From positions 124,001 through 188,000 of the forward strand of contig NZ_BOPG01000022.1 of assembly GCF_016863635.1 (NCBI RefSeq): a stretch of 64,000 nt of DNA, read 5' to 3'. This DNA is from Virgisporangium aurantiacum. GTDB taxonomy: Bacteria; Actinomycetota; Actinomycetes; Mycobacteriales; Micromonosporaceae. This document shows positions 8,384 through 15,688 of the stretch, piece by piece. Position numbers and translations under genes: made by a program. The number at the start of each line of letters is the position of its first letter. Positions within the stretch are counted from its first letter, which is position 1. Under the pieces are notes generated by a model. That model was not told the DNA's origin, did no database searches, and saw nothing but the letters and a program-made list of their open reading frames with translations.

Positions 8384-9109
8384 ATGCGGGGACTAACCAC
8401 CTTAATCTTCTCTGTCGCCACGGCCGTGGCCGCCGTCGCGGTCGCGGCCGTGGCATCGGCTCCGGCCGCGCAGGCCGCTCCGGGGACGCCCGTACTGCGG
8501 TACTCCTTCGACCAGGCGACGCCGTCCGACGAGTCGGGGCACGGCCACGCGTTGACCACGCGCGCCGTGCGCGGCGGCTCCACCCTTGCCGTCGCGCACG
8601 GCACCGGGCAGGCGCTGCGCTTCCCCAAGCACTGCTCGGGGCAGAAGTGCCCGCGGGTCGTGCTGCAGACCGCCAGCACCGACGAGCTGAACCCGGGCAC
8701 CGGTCCGTTCCGCTACGGCGCGACCGTGCTGCTGCCGAAGAAGCAGACGACCAAGGGCCAGAACATCCTCCAGAAGGGTTACTCGCACGCCGGCGGCCAG
8801 TACAAACTGCAGGTCGACGGCAAGGCCGGGCGCCCGAGCTGCGTGCTCGTGGGAACCGGCCGGCACGTCATCCACCAGGCGCGCAGCGCGACGAGCGTCG
8901 CTGACGGGTCCTGGCACAGCATCGAGTGCCACCGGTCCGGCGCCGTGCTGACCGTGACGGTCGACGGCACGGTCCGCGGCACGGCGGCGATCCCGGCGAA
9001 CCTGTCGGTGTCGAACGCGGCTCCGCTGAGCGTCGGCGGAAAGGGCGCCTACGCCGACAACGACCAGTTCCAGGGGACGCTCGACGATCTGTGGGTGGCC
9101 CGCGACTGA
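8384..9109 (+). CDS. Secreted LamG/concanavalin A-like domain protein
   Basis: 241 residues with a Sec signal peptide ending AAQA-APGTP (about residue 28). The mature part is one laminin-G/concanavalin-like jelly roll: TPVLRYSFDQATPSDESGHGHALT, ILQKGYSHAGGQYKLQVDGKAGRPSCVLVG, GSWHSIECHRSGAVLTVTVDGTVRG, and DQFQGTLDDLWVARD at the end. A Cys pair (KHCSGQKC) may form a disulfide. No catalytic residues are evident; a carbohydrate-binding or matrix role is likely. The 71-bp gap upstream contains an AT-rich TAATTATTAG directly before the gene and an inverted GTGAA/TTCAC pair. Confidence 0.75.
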   Translation: MRGLTTLIFSVATAVAAVAVAAVASAPAAQAAPGTPVLRYSFDQATPSDESGHGHALTTRAVRGGSTLAVAHGTGQALRFPKHCSGQKCPRVVLQTASTDELNPGTGPFRYGATVLLPKKQTTKGQNILQKGYSHAGGQYKLQVDGKAGRPSCVLVGTGRHVIHQARSATSVADGSWHSIECHRSGAVLTVTVDGTVRGTAAIPANLSVSNAAPLSVGGKGAYADNDQFQGTLDDLWVARD

Positions 9110-9118
9110 ACCTTGGGA

Positions 9119-10138
9119 TCAAGCCACCGGAAGGTGGACGACGAAGCGGCACCCCGGGCCGACGTTGCTGGCCAGCACCCGGCCGCCGTGCGCCTCGACC
9201 AGGCCCCGCACGATGGCCAGGCCCAGCCCGCCCCCGCCACCACCGGGTTGGGCGTCGGGCGTGCGGGCCCGCTCGCCGCGGAACGCCACGTCGAAGACCC
9301 GGGCCAGGTCGCCCTCCGGGATGCCGCCGCACGAGTCGGACACCGCGAGCCACGCCCCGTCCGGATCGTGACCGGCGTCGACCCGCACGGTGCCGTCGGG
9401 CGGGGTGTAGCGCACCGAGTTCATCAGCAGGTTCGCCACCACGCGCGCGAGCTCCGGCTCGCTGGCCGTCACGGTCGGCCAGCCGGTCTCGGCGGCGACG
9501 ATCCGGATCCGGCGGCCGGCGGCGACCGGTGCCGTCGCGGCGATCGCGTCGGACACCACGTCGCCGAGCGGCACCCGCGTCATGGCCAGCCGCAGCGCGC
9601 CGGCGTTGATCCGCGACAGCTCGAACAGGTCGTCGACCAGCCGGCTCATCCGGTCGGCCTCGACGCGGATCTGGCCGTGGTACCGGGCGACCGTCGCGGG
9701 GTCGCGGACCACGCCGTCCTCCAGTGCCTCGGCCATCGCGCGCATCCCGCTGAGCGGGGTCCGCAGGTCGTGCGACACCCACGCGACCAGCTCGCGGCGG
9801 CCGGCCTCCGCCTGCCGCTCGCGTTCGCGGGCCTGCGCCGCCCACACCGCCGCGGTGGCCAGCCGCCGCCCGAACAGCAACCCGACCAGCAGGCTCACGG
9901 CGGCCGAGGCGACCACGGTGATCAGGACCACCCGCAGGTCGTGCCCGTTGAGGAACATCGCCCGGGCGACTGTGACGACGCCGGCCACCACCGCCGTCAC
10001 CGTCACCACCAGCAGCAGGCCGACGTGCACGGTCACCGACCTGCCCCGCAGCGGTCGCAGCGCCAGCGCGCCGAGCAGCGCGACCACCGAGCCGGCCGCC
10101 AGCGCGTACACCGCGATCAGGACGGTGTCGCCGATCAT
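9119..10138 (-). CDS. Sensor histidine kinase
   Basis: 339 residues from the ATG at 10138; the start overlaps the response regulator stop (ATGA), so the two are translationally coupled. Two to three N-terminal membrane segments (VLIAVYALAAGSVVALLGAL, VGLLLVVTVTAVVAGVVTV, VVLITVVASAAVSLLVGLLF) leave almost no extracellular loop. Then come the phospho-acceptor motif SHDLRTPLSGMRAMAEAL, N box NLLMNSVRYTP, and G boxes DSCGGIP and GGGGGLGLAIVRGLVEAHGG. With so little outside the membrane it may sense the bilayer or a partner protein. It converges on the LamG gene with a 9-bp gap. Confidence 0.93.
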   Translation of the reverse strand: MIGDTVLIAVYALAAGSVVALLGALALRPLRGRSVTVHVGLLLVVTVTAVVAGVVTVARAMFLNGHDLRVVLITVVASAAVSLLVGLLFGRRLATAAVWAAQARERERQAEAGRRELVAWVSHDLRTPLSGMRAMAEALEDGVVRDPATVARYHGQIRVEADRMSRLVDDLFELSRINAGALRLAMTRVPLGDVVSDAIAATAPVAAGRRIRIVAAETGWPTVTASEPELARVVANLLMNSVRYTPPDGTVRVDAGHDPDGAWLAVSDSCGGIPEGDLARVFDVAFRGERARTPDAQPGGGGGGLGLAIVRGLVEAHGGRVLASNVGPGCRFVVHLPVA

Positions 10139-10863
10139 CCCGGGCCGCCGGCGTACTCGTAGCGGTAGCCGACGCCCCACACGGTGCGGATCCGCTCCGG
10201 CGCGGCCGGATCCGCCTCGACCTTCTCGCGCAACCGGCGCACGTGGACGGTCACCGTGGACTGGTCGCCGAACTGCCAGCCCCACACCTTGTCGAGCAGG
10301 TCGGCCCGCGACCACGCCCGGCCCGGGTTGGTCAGCAGGAACACCAGCAGGTCGAACTCCCGCACGGTCAGCGCCAGCGGCTGGTCGTCGAGCCGGGCGA
10401 TCCGCCGCCGCGGGTCCACCACCAGCCCGCCGTCGGAAAGCACGTCGGCCGTGGCTGCGGCCGGCACGGCACCCGACCGCCGGAGCACCGACCGGATCCG
10501 CAGCACCAGTTCGCGCGGCGAGAACGGCTTGGCGACGTAGTCGTCGGCGCCGCGCTCCAGCCCGAGCACCCGGTCGGGCTCGTCGCCGAGCGCGGTCAGC
10601 AGCACCACCGGCAGCGCCGGATCGCGCCCGCGGAGCCGTCGCAGCACCTCCAGCCCGTCGATGCCGGGCAGCATGAGGTCGAGGACGACGAGGTCGGGCG
10701 GCTCCGCGGCGGCCGCCGCCAGCGCCTGCTCCCCCGTGCCGGCCAGCCGCACCTGGCAGCCGTCCTGCTCCAGGTAACGGCACACCACGTCGGCGACGAT
10801 CGGATCGTCGTCGACGACCAGCACCCGGTGTCCCACGGATCCGACGCTACCGGCCGCGCTCAC
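10135..10863 (-). CDS. OmpR/PhoB-family response regulator
   Basis: 242 residues from GTG 10863; an internal GTG giving VGHRVLVVDDD is a plausible alternative. The receiver domain shows the acidic pair VVDDDP, the phospho-Asp in LVVLDLMLPGIDG, a Thr in LLTALGD and the Lys in YVAKPFSP. The C-terminal winged helix follows: LTVREFDLLVFLLTNPGRAWSRADLLDKVWGW and VTVHVRRLREKVEADP, ending VWGVGYRYEYAG. It sits directly upstream of its kinase, and the next genes upstream are an oxidoreductase/glycosyltransferase operon it might control. Confidence 0.95.
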   Translation of the reverse strand: MSAAGSVGSVGHRVLVVDDDPIVADVVCRYLEQDGCQVRLAGTGEQALAAAAAEPPDLVVLDLMLPGIDGLEVLRRLRGRDPALPVVLLTALGDEPDRVLGLERGADDYVAKPFSPRELVLRIRSVLRRSGAVPAAATADVLSDGGLVVDPRRRIARLDDQPLALTVREFDLLVFLLTNPGRAWSRADLLDKVWGWQFGDQSTVTVHVRRLREKVEADPAAPERIRTVWGVGYRYEYAGGPG

Positions 10864-10884
10864 GTGCGTCCCCGATAGATCTGC

Positions 10885-11160
10885 TCATGGCCCGGCGGCC
10901 CACAGCGAAACCGCGACCACCGACAGCGCCAGGCCGCACAGCGCGACCACCGCGACCGCCGGCCGGGCCGCGCCGGGGACGAACCGCGCGATCAGCGCGC
11001 CGGCCGCGAGCACCAGCGGCATCAGCACCAGATCGTGGGCGATCACGACGGCGCCGAGGAACACGACCACGCCGATCGGGTCGAAGTCGACGTCGGTGAG
11101 CGCGCCGACCACGGCGAAGCCCATCACGGCGACGCCGACGGCGACGAGCACGCGTCTCAT
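10885..11160 (-). CDS. Small three-helix membrane protein
   Basis: 91 residues. The ATG at 11160 overlaps the stop of the molybdopterin oxidoreductase (ATGA). Three predicted helices: VLVAVGVAVMGFAVVGALT, IGVVVFLGAVVIAHDLVLMPLVLAAGALI and AVAVVALCGLALSVVAVSLWAAG. No family recognised. Coupling to the cytochrome b/molybdopterin protein suggests an accessory membrane subunit, but nothing in the sequence proves it. Confidence 0.8.
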   Translation of the reverse strand: MRRVLVAVGVAVMGFAVVGALTDVDFDPIGVVVFLGAVVIAHDLVLMPLVLAAGALIARFVPGAARPAVAVVALCGLALSVVAVSLWAAGP

Positions 11161-12263
11161 CGGATCTCCCGCACGGTGAGCCGGCCGACCCACTTGGTCT
11201 GCAGGACACCGGGCCGGTTGGGGGCGATCAACCGCACCGGATAGCCGTGGTCGGGGTGCAGGACCTCGCCGTTGAGGCGCAGGGCGAGCAGCGTGCGCGG
11301 ATCGGCGACGAACTCCGGCGGCAGCGTCGAGACGCGGTAGCGACCCCGCGGCTGCAGCGACTCGACGGTCACCGCTCCGATCGGAACGAGATCGCGGACG
11401 CGGACACCGGTCCAGGACGCGGTGGCGCTCCATCCCTCGACGCAGGCGATCGGCAGGTCGACGGTGTACTGGGGCATCGCCTCCAGGTCGGCGAGGCTCA
11501 GGCTCCTCGATCCGACGACGAGCCGGTAGGCGGGGTCCCGCACGAGTTCGGTCACGCCGGCGGCGGCCGCCGTCCGGTTCACCGCCAGCCCCTGCGGGCC
11601 GGCCTTCGGGTCGCGGGGTGCGAGCACCGACAGGCGCGACAGCGGCGCGAGCGTCTGCCCGACGGTGGCCAGGGTGACCACGCCGGCGGCGGCCGCGGTG
11701 CCGGCGAGCAGGCCGCGCCGGGTCAGGCCCTTGTCGCGCCCGCCGTCGCGCGACGGCTCGGGCGGCGGTTTCCGGAGCAGGGGCAACTTCACGCCGACGT
11801 GCACCAGCAGCGCGCCGATCGCGAGCCACGCCACCCAGTAGTGGCCCGTGGTGAAGAAGAACGGCATCGGCGTGTACCACCGCGCGACGTTGAGGACGCC
11901 GCTGACCACCTGGAACAGCCCGGCGGCGACGAGCACCGCGACGCCGGTCCGCTCGGCGGCCCGGGCGATCGTGCGCGCCGGCGGCCACTCGAACAGCGTC
12001 GGGTACACCGACCACAACTTCACGCCGAGGAGCGGAACGGTGGCCAGGCCGGTGGCCACGTGCAAACCCTGGGTGACGCGGTACAGCCCGGCCGGCCGCG
12101 ACGGCCACCAGAACCAGCCGGGCGGATGCTGGATGAGGTGGCTCAGCAGCCCGGTCAGGAAGCAGATCCCGAAACTCACCGCGAGCGCGATCCCCAGGTG
12201 ACCGGTGAGCCGCGTCGAACGCAGTGTCGACGGGAAGGTCAGTCTCTTACCGTTGCGAACCAT
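11157..12263 (-). CDS. Fused cytochrome b561-like / sulfite-oxidase-type molybdopterin oxidoreductase
   Basis: 368 residues from ATG 12263. The N-terminal half is a polytopic haem-b module (TGHLGIALAVSFGICFLTGLL, LYRVTQGLHVATGLATVPLLGVKLW, FTTGHYWVAWLAIGALLVHVGVKLPLL) with His residues in the helices. After a linker with a twin-arginine-like LTRRGLLAGTAAAAGV, the C-terminal half is a sulfite-oxidase-fold molybdopterin domain: LPIACVEGWSATASWTGVRVRDLV carries the Cys expected to ligate Mo, and LHPDHGYPVRLIAPNRPGVLQTKWVGRLTV is the family signature. It may pass electrons from an external substrate to the membrane. The 25-base overlap with the upstream methyltransferase end indicates one operon. 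Confidence 0.88.
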   Translation of the reverse strand: MVRNGKRLTFPSTLRSTRLTGHLGIALAVSFGICFLTGLLSHLIQHPPGWFWWPSRPAGLYRVTQGLHVATGLATVPLLGVKLWSVYPTLFEWPPARTIARAAERTGVAVLVAAGLFQVVSGVLNVARWYTPMPFFFTTGHYWVAWLAIGALLVHVGVKLPLLRKPPPEPSRDGGRDKGLTRRGLLAGTAAAAGVVTLATVGQTLAPLSRLSVLAPRDPKAGPQGLAVNRTAAAAGVTELVRDPAYRLVVGSRSLSLADLEAMPQYTVDLPIACVEGWSATASWTGVRVRDLVPIGAVTVESLQPRGRYRVSTLPPEFVADPRTLLALRLNGEVLHPDHGYPVRLIAPNRPGVLQTKWVGRLTVREIR

Positions 12264-12883
12264 CGGCCCGCCTCCGTCCACGTGTCGTCGACGCGGAGCC
12301 CCGCCGCCGCCGCGATCCGCCCGATGTCGTCGACGGCCACCGACGCCCAGTTGAACGGGTCGCTCGACGCGCCGTCCCGGTACCGGAGCCGCACCGGGCC
12401 GGTCCACGACCGGGTGCCGGGCGCGGTCACCTCCACGTGCGCCGAGCCGCCCGGTGCGAGCAGGTCGCGGCACCGGCGCAGCAGCCGGCGCGGCGCGCCA
12501 CCGATGCCGACGTTGCCGTCGGCGAGCAGCAGGTGCCGCCAGCGACCGGCGCCGGGCACCGGCCCGAACACGTCGCAACGCAGCGCCGGCACGCCGCGCC
12601 GCCGGGCCAACCGGACGGCCGCGGCGCTGATGTCGATGCCCAGCGCGGGGCGGCGGCCGGCGGCGAGAAGGGCGCCGGTGAGCCGACCCGGTCCGCAGCC
12701 GACGTCGATCGTCGGGCCGGTGCAGCGGCCGACGAGGGCGGCGTCGCCCGGCACGTCGTCGCGGCACCAGGCGGCCGCGTCGAGCGGGTGTTCGGCGCCA
12801 CGGGCGTCGGCGAGCGTCAGGCGGATCCGGTGACCGGCACCGGCCCGGCGCAGTGCCGCGTCGTAGACGGTGAGCGCGTTCAC
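12239..12883 (-). CDS. Class I SAM-dependent methyltransferase
   Basis: 214 residues from GTG 12883, whose first bases overlap the preceding DUF2064 stop (GTGA). Motif I is GPTIDVGCGPGRLTGALLAAG, followed by ALGIDISAAAVRLARRRGV and a post-I strand LLLADGNVGIGGAPRRLLRRC, typical of ubiE/COQ5-like methyltransferases. Substrate unknown; association with a GT2 enzyme and DUF2064 protein suggests modification of a glycolipid or small metabolite. Its 3' end overlaps the oxidoreductase by 25 bases. Confidence 0.88.
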   Translation of the reverse strand: MNALTVYDAALRRAGAGHRIRLTLADARGAEHPLDAAAWCRDDVPGDAALVGRCTGPTIDVGCGPGRLTGALLAAGRRPALGIDISAAAVRLARRRGVPALRCDVFGPVPGAGRWRHLLLADGNVGIGGAPRRLLRRCRDLLAPGGSAHVEVTAPGTRSWTGPVRLRYRDGASSDPFNWASVAVDDIGRIAAAAGLRVDDTWTEAGRWFATVRD

Positions 12884-13800
12884 GCCGCCACCCCCGCCGG
12901 GCCGTGCGCGGGCTCGGCCGCCTGCGCCGAGCCGTGCGCGGACGCCGGCCCTTCTGGCGTTTGCGCGGACGCGGCCGGCACGTGTGCGGATGCCGGCACG
13001 TGTGCGGATGCCGGCACGGCCGGCGGCCGCGCGATCGCCGCTGGCACGTGTGCGGATAGCGGCACGGCCGGCGGCCGCGCGGTCGCCGGCGCCGGCACGT
13101 GTGCTGCGACGGCGACCGCGAAGCGGCTCGCCGGGTCGCAGAGTGCCGCCACCGCGTGCGCGTCGGCGGCGGTGTCCACGTCGCGGAGCCGGGGCAGCGT
13201 CGCCACCCGGAGGCCGCGCCGGCGCAGGGCGTCGAGCGTCTCCCGCCCGGTGGTCGGCGTCGAGGTCGCGATGTCGCGCAGCACCTCGGCGTGCGCCGGA
13301 TCCCGCAGGCCGAGCGCCCACCAGCCGCCGTCCTCGGCGGGGCCCAGCACCGCGTCGGCGCGGTCGAGCAGCGCCACGGCCCGGCGCAGCAGCGGGGCCC
13401 GCAGTTGCGGGGTGTCCATGCCGACCAGCAGGCCGCCACCGGTGTCGGAGAACGCGTTCGCGAGCCGCGCGCCGAGGCCGGCGCCCCGCTGCGCGACCCG
13501 GTCCCAGCCGGCCGGCGCAGCGAGGTCACCGTCGACGACCAGCACGCGGCGGCACACCGGCGCGGCCGTCACCGCATCGACCGTGTCGGCCAGGTCGGCG
13601 GCCGTCACCGCATCGACGGTGTCGGCCAAAGCGGCCGTCACCGTGTCGGCCAAAGCGGCCGCGGCGGCCGTCACCGCGTCGACCGTGTCGGCCAGCGCGG
13701 CCGCGGCCACCGCGGCGGCCTGTCCGGGTGTGCACGGCGGGCAGAGCCGGGTCTTCACGCGGCCCGGCACCGGCGTCTTGGCCATCAGCAGGACGTTCAC
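12880..13800 (-). CDS. DUF2064 / TIGR04282-type glycosyltransferase-like protein with repeat insertions
   Basis: 306 residues from ATG 13800, which overlaps the GT2 stop (ATGA). The N-terminus MNVLLMAKTPVPGRVKTRLCPP and LLVGMDTPQLRAPLLRRA, LGPAEDGGWWALGL identify the DUF2064 nucleotidyltransferase-fold family often paired with a GT2 enzyme. Unlike usual members (about 200-230 residues), it carries a tandem ALADTVDAVTAA-type insertion (about residues 35-80) right after the nucleotide-binding start. Its C-terminal tail is a low-complexity Ala/Pro/His stretch with repeated ASAHVPA. Enzymatic function of the family is poorly defined. Confidence 0.85.
   Translation of the reverse strand: MNVLLMAKTPVPGRVKTRLCPPCTPGQAAAVAAAALADTVDAVTAAAAALADTVTAALADTVDAVTAADLADTVDAVTAAPVCRRVLVVDGDLAAPAGWDRVAQRGAGLGARLANAFSDTGGGLLVGMDTPQLRAPLLRRAVALLDRADAVLGPAEDGGWWALGLRDPAHAEVLRDIATSTPTTGRETLDALRRRGLRVATLPRLRDVDTAADAHAVAALCDPASRFAVAVAAHVPAPATARPPAVPLSAHVPAAIARPPAVPASAHVPASAHVPAASAQTPEGPASAHGSAQAAEPAHGPAGVAA
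12977..13107. repeat. Tandem GGCACGTGTGCGGATGCC repeats in DUF2064 gene tail
   Basis: Two back-to-back 18-bp copies (12977-12994 and 12995-13012), a near copy at about 13043-13060 and a partial one near 13095 are interleaved with a 30-bp unit rich in GGCGGCCGCGCG that also repeats. They encode the ASAHVPA tail and suggest slippage expansion inside a coding region. Confidence 0.8.
13566..13700. repeat. Degenerate in-frame tandem repeat in DUF2064 core
   Basis: Four imperfect units built on GCGGCCGTCACCGCATCGAC and GTGTCGGCCA encode the repeated (A/D)LADTVDAVTAA block. The units differ in length by multiples of three, so the frame is kept. The block is an alpha-helical insertion between strand 1 and the next conserved element. 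Confidence 0.8.
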
Positions 13801-14456
13801 GACGTCGCCACCCGGCTCATGTCGCGGATCGCGCGGGCGGTGCCCAGCACCGAACCGGTCACCTTCGACCGGGTACCGGCCGCGCGCGGGTGGTACGCGA
13901 CGTCGATCTCCACCACGGACCAGCCGGCCCGGCCGGCGCGCAGCAGCAGTTCGAGGGGGTAGCCGAAGCGCCGGTCGAGGACGTCGAGCGCGAGCAGGTC
14001 AGCCCGGGTCGCCGCCCGGATCGGGCCGATGTCGTGGACCGCGAGGCCGGTGCTGGCACGCACCCGCCTGGCCAGCACCGCGTTGCCCAGCCGCGCGTGC
14101 AGGGGCCACGCCGACCGGACCGTCGGCCGCCGCCGGCCCACCACCAGCCGGGCGTCGCCGGCGAGCACCGGTGCGGCGACGCGGCGCAGGTCGGCCGGGT
14201 CGAACGAGCCGTCGGCGTCCATCACGCACACCACGCCGTCGGCGGGTTCGGTGGCGAGCAGACCGGCGTGCACGGCCGCGCCGTACCCGGGCTGCGGCAC
14301 GGTCACCACCTCGGCGCCGAGGGCGCGGGCCACGTCGGCGGATCCGTCGGTCGATCCGTTGTCGGCCACGATCACCCGGTAGCCGGCGGGTATCCGGGGC
14401 AGCAGGTCCGGCAGCGCCGGCGCCTCGTTCCGGCAGGGCAACACCACAGCGGTCAT
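13797..14456 (-). CDS. GT2-family glycosyltransferase (dolichol-phosphate-mannose synthase type)
   Basis: 219 residues from ATG 14456 (MTAVVLPCRNEAPALPDLL). Motifs VIVADNGSTDGSADVARALGAEVV, VCVMDADGSFDPADL (DxD-like metal site) and LVVGRRRPT are GT2. There is no membrane anchor, so it is cytosolic. First gene of the minus-strand operon GT2-DUF2064-methyltransferase-oxidoreductase-membrane protein, all joined by short overlaps. It likely transfers a sugar to a lipid carrier or small acceptor; specificity cannot be read. Confidence 0.9.
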   Translation of the reverse strand: MTAVVLPCRNEAPALPDLLPRIPAGYRVIVADNGSTDGSADVARALGAEVVTVPQPGYGAAVHAGLLATEPADGVVCVMDADGSFDPADLRRVAAPVLAGDARLVVGRRRPTVRSAWPLHARLGNAVLARRVRASTGLAVHDIGPIRAATRADLLALDVLDRRFGYPLELLLRAGRAGWSVVEIDVAYHPRAAGTRSKVTGSVLGTARAIRDMSRVATS

Positions 14457-14491
14457 GTCATTTGACGCTAGTGACGGCCGCGCCGGCAAAG

Positions 14492-14530
14492 CCTTACAGA
14501 ACAAGGACAAGGTATTACCGTCCCCTTACG
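14492..14530. promoter_or_regulatory. Divergent promoter region with repeated CCTTAC motifs
   Basis: The 115-bp gap between the GT2 operon and the epimerase holds CCTTACA (14492) and CCTTACG (14524), 32 bases apart (about three helical turns). Between them is ACAAGGACAAGG. Direct repeats with helical phasing are typical of OmpR-type regulator sites, and such a regulator lies at 10135-10863. The link is speculative. Confidence 0.3.
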
Positions 14531-14571
14531 CCGATCGCCGTGACGGCCGGCGCGCGCCTACCGTCGGCGTC

Positions 14572-15615
14572 GTGAGCAGAGTTCTCCTGACCGGCGGGGC
14601 CGGCTTCATCGGGACGCACGTCGCCGCCGCCCTCGTGGCCGGCGGGCATGAAGTGTCCATTGTGGACGCCGGACACCCGGCGACCCACAGGTCACCGCCG
14701 CCGGCGGAGCTCGGCGGCGTCCCGGTTCAGCGGGCCGACCTGCGCGACCCGGCGGCCGTCACCGACGCGCTGCGCGGGGTCGACGCGGTCGTCCACCTGG
14801 CGGCGCTCGTCGGGCTCGGCGTCGACCTCGACGACCTGCCCGAGTACGTGGGCTGCAACGACCTGGCGACGGCCGTGCTGCTGGCCGGCATGGCGCGGGC
14901 CGGGGTGCGGCCGCTGGTGCTGGCGAGCTCGATGGTGGTCTACGGCGAGGGCGCGTACTCGTGCCCGGCGCACGGACCGGTGCGGCCGGCGCCCCGGGCC
15001 GAGGCCGACCTGGTCGCGGGCCGGTTCGAGCCACCCTGCCCGCACTGCGGGCGCGACCTCGCGCCGGGCCAGGTCGACGAGTCGGCGCCGGTCGACCCGC
15101 GCAGCGTCTACGCCGCGACCAAGGCCGCCCAGGAGCACCTGACGTCGGCCTGGGCCCGGCAGGCCGGCGGCACCGTGTCGGCGCTGCGGTTCCACAACGT
15201 CTACGGGCCGGGGATGCCGTCGGACAGCCCGTACAGCGGGGTGGCGGCGCTGTTCCGCTCTGCGCTGGCCGGCGGGCGCGCGCCCACTGTGTTCGAGGAC
15301 GGCGCCCAGCGGCGCGACTTCGTCCACGTCCGCGACGTGGCCGCCGCCGTGGTCCGGGCCACCGCTGCGACCGTCGACGGGCCGCCCGGCCGGTGGCGGG
15401 CCTACAACATCGCGTCCGGCCGGCCGGCGACCGTCGGCGACCTGGCCACGGAGCTGGCGCGGGCGGTGCGCGGCCCGGCGCCGGTGGTGACGGGCGATTA
15501 CCGCCTCGGCGACGTGCGGCACGTCGTGGCGTCCGCCGACCGCGCCGCGGCGGAACTCGGCTTCCTCGCCGCCGTGCCGCTCCCGGCCGGAGTCGCCGAA
15601 TTCGCCGGTATCTGA
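14572..15615 (+). CDS. NAD-dependent epimerase/dehydratase (extended SDR) with Cys insertion
   Basis: 347 residues from GTG 14572 (MSRVLLTGGAGFIGTHVAAAL). TGGAGFIG is the NAD loop, SSMVVYGEG supplies the catalytic Ser region and YAATK the Tyr-x-x-x-Lys pair. Between them lies an insertion with four Cys (YSCPAHG ... PPCPHCGRDL) that looks like a small metal-binding hairpin. Nucleotide-sugar 4-epimerases/dehydratases of this type act on NDP-sugars, which would supply the neighbouring glycosyltransferases. The exact sugar is unknown. Confidence 0.9.
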   Translation: MSRVLLTGGAGFIGTHVAAALVAGGHEVSIVDAGHPATHRSPPPAELGGVPVQRADLRDPAAVTDALRGVDAVVHLAALVGLGVDLDDLPEYVGCNDLATAVLLAGMARAGVRPLVLASSMVVYGEGAYSCPAHGPVRPAPRAEADLVAGRFEPPCPHCGRDLAPGQVDESAPVDPRSVYAATKAAQEHLTSAWARQAGGTVSALRFHNVYGPGMPSDSPYSGVAALFRSALAGGRAPTVFEDGAQRRDFVHVRDVAAAVVRATAATVDGPPGRWRAYNIASGRPATVGDLATELARAVRGPAPVVTGDYRLGDVRHVVASADRAAAELGFLAAVPLPAGVAEFAGI

Positions 15616-15635
15616 TCCGACGGTGAACGACGGGT

Positions 15636-15688
15636 GGGAGGTTGGATACCTTGGTCGGGCGTTTCAAGGTGCCTAACCTCCCACTCAC
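15636..15688 (+). promoter_or_regulatory. 53-bp dyad element, copy 1, overlapping a ribosome site and start
   Basis: The left arm GGGAGGTTGGATACC (15636-15650) and right arm AAGGTGCCTAACCTCCCAC pair over about 17 of 20 positions around a short loop. The left arm contains the only good ribosome site (GGGAGG) for the next gene, and TTG 15651 lies at the loop edge. Folding of the mRNA would therefore hide the ribosome site. A 53-bp relative with the same internal spacing is at 46622-46674. Confidence 0.6.

Noticed and set aside
12977..13107. Short regularly repeated units, considered as a CRISPR array
   Set aside because: Units are in frame within a gene, directly adjacent or separated by another repeat rather than by unique spacers, and no cas gene is present.
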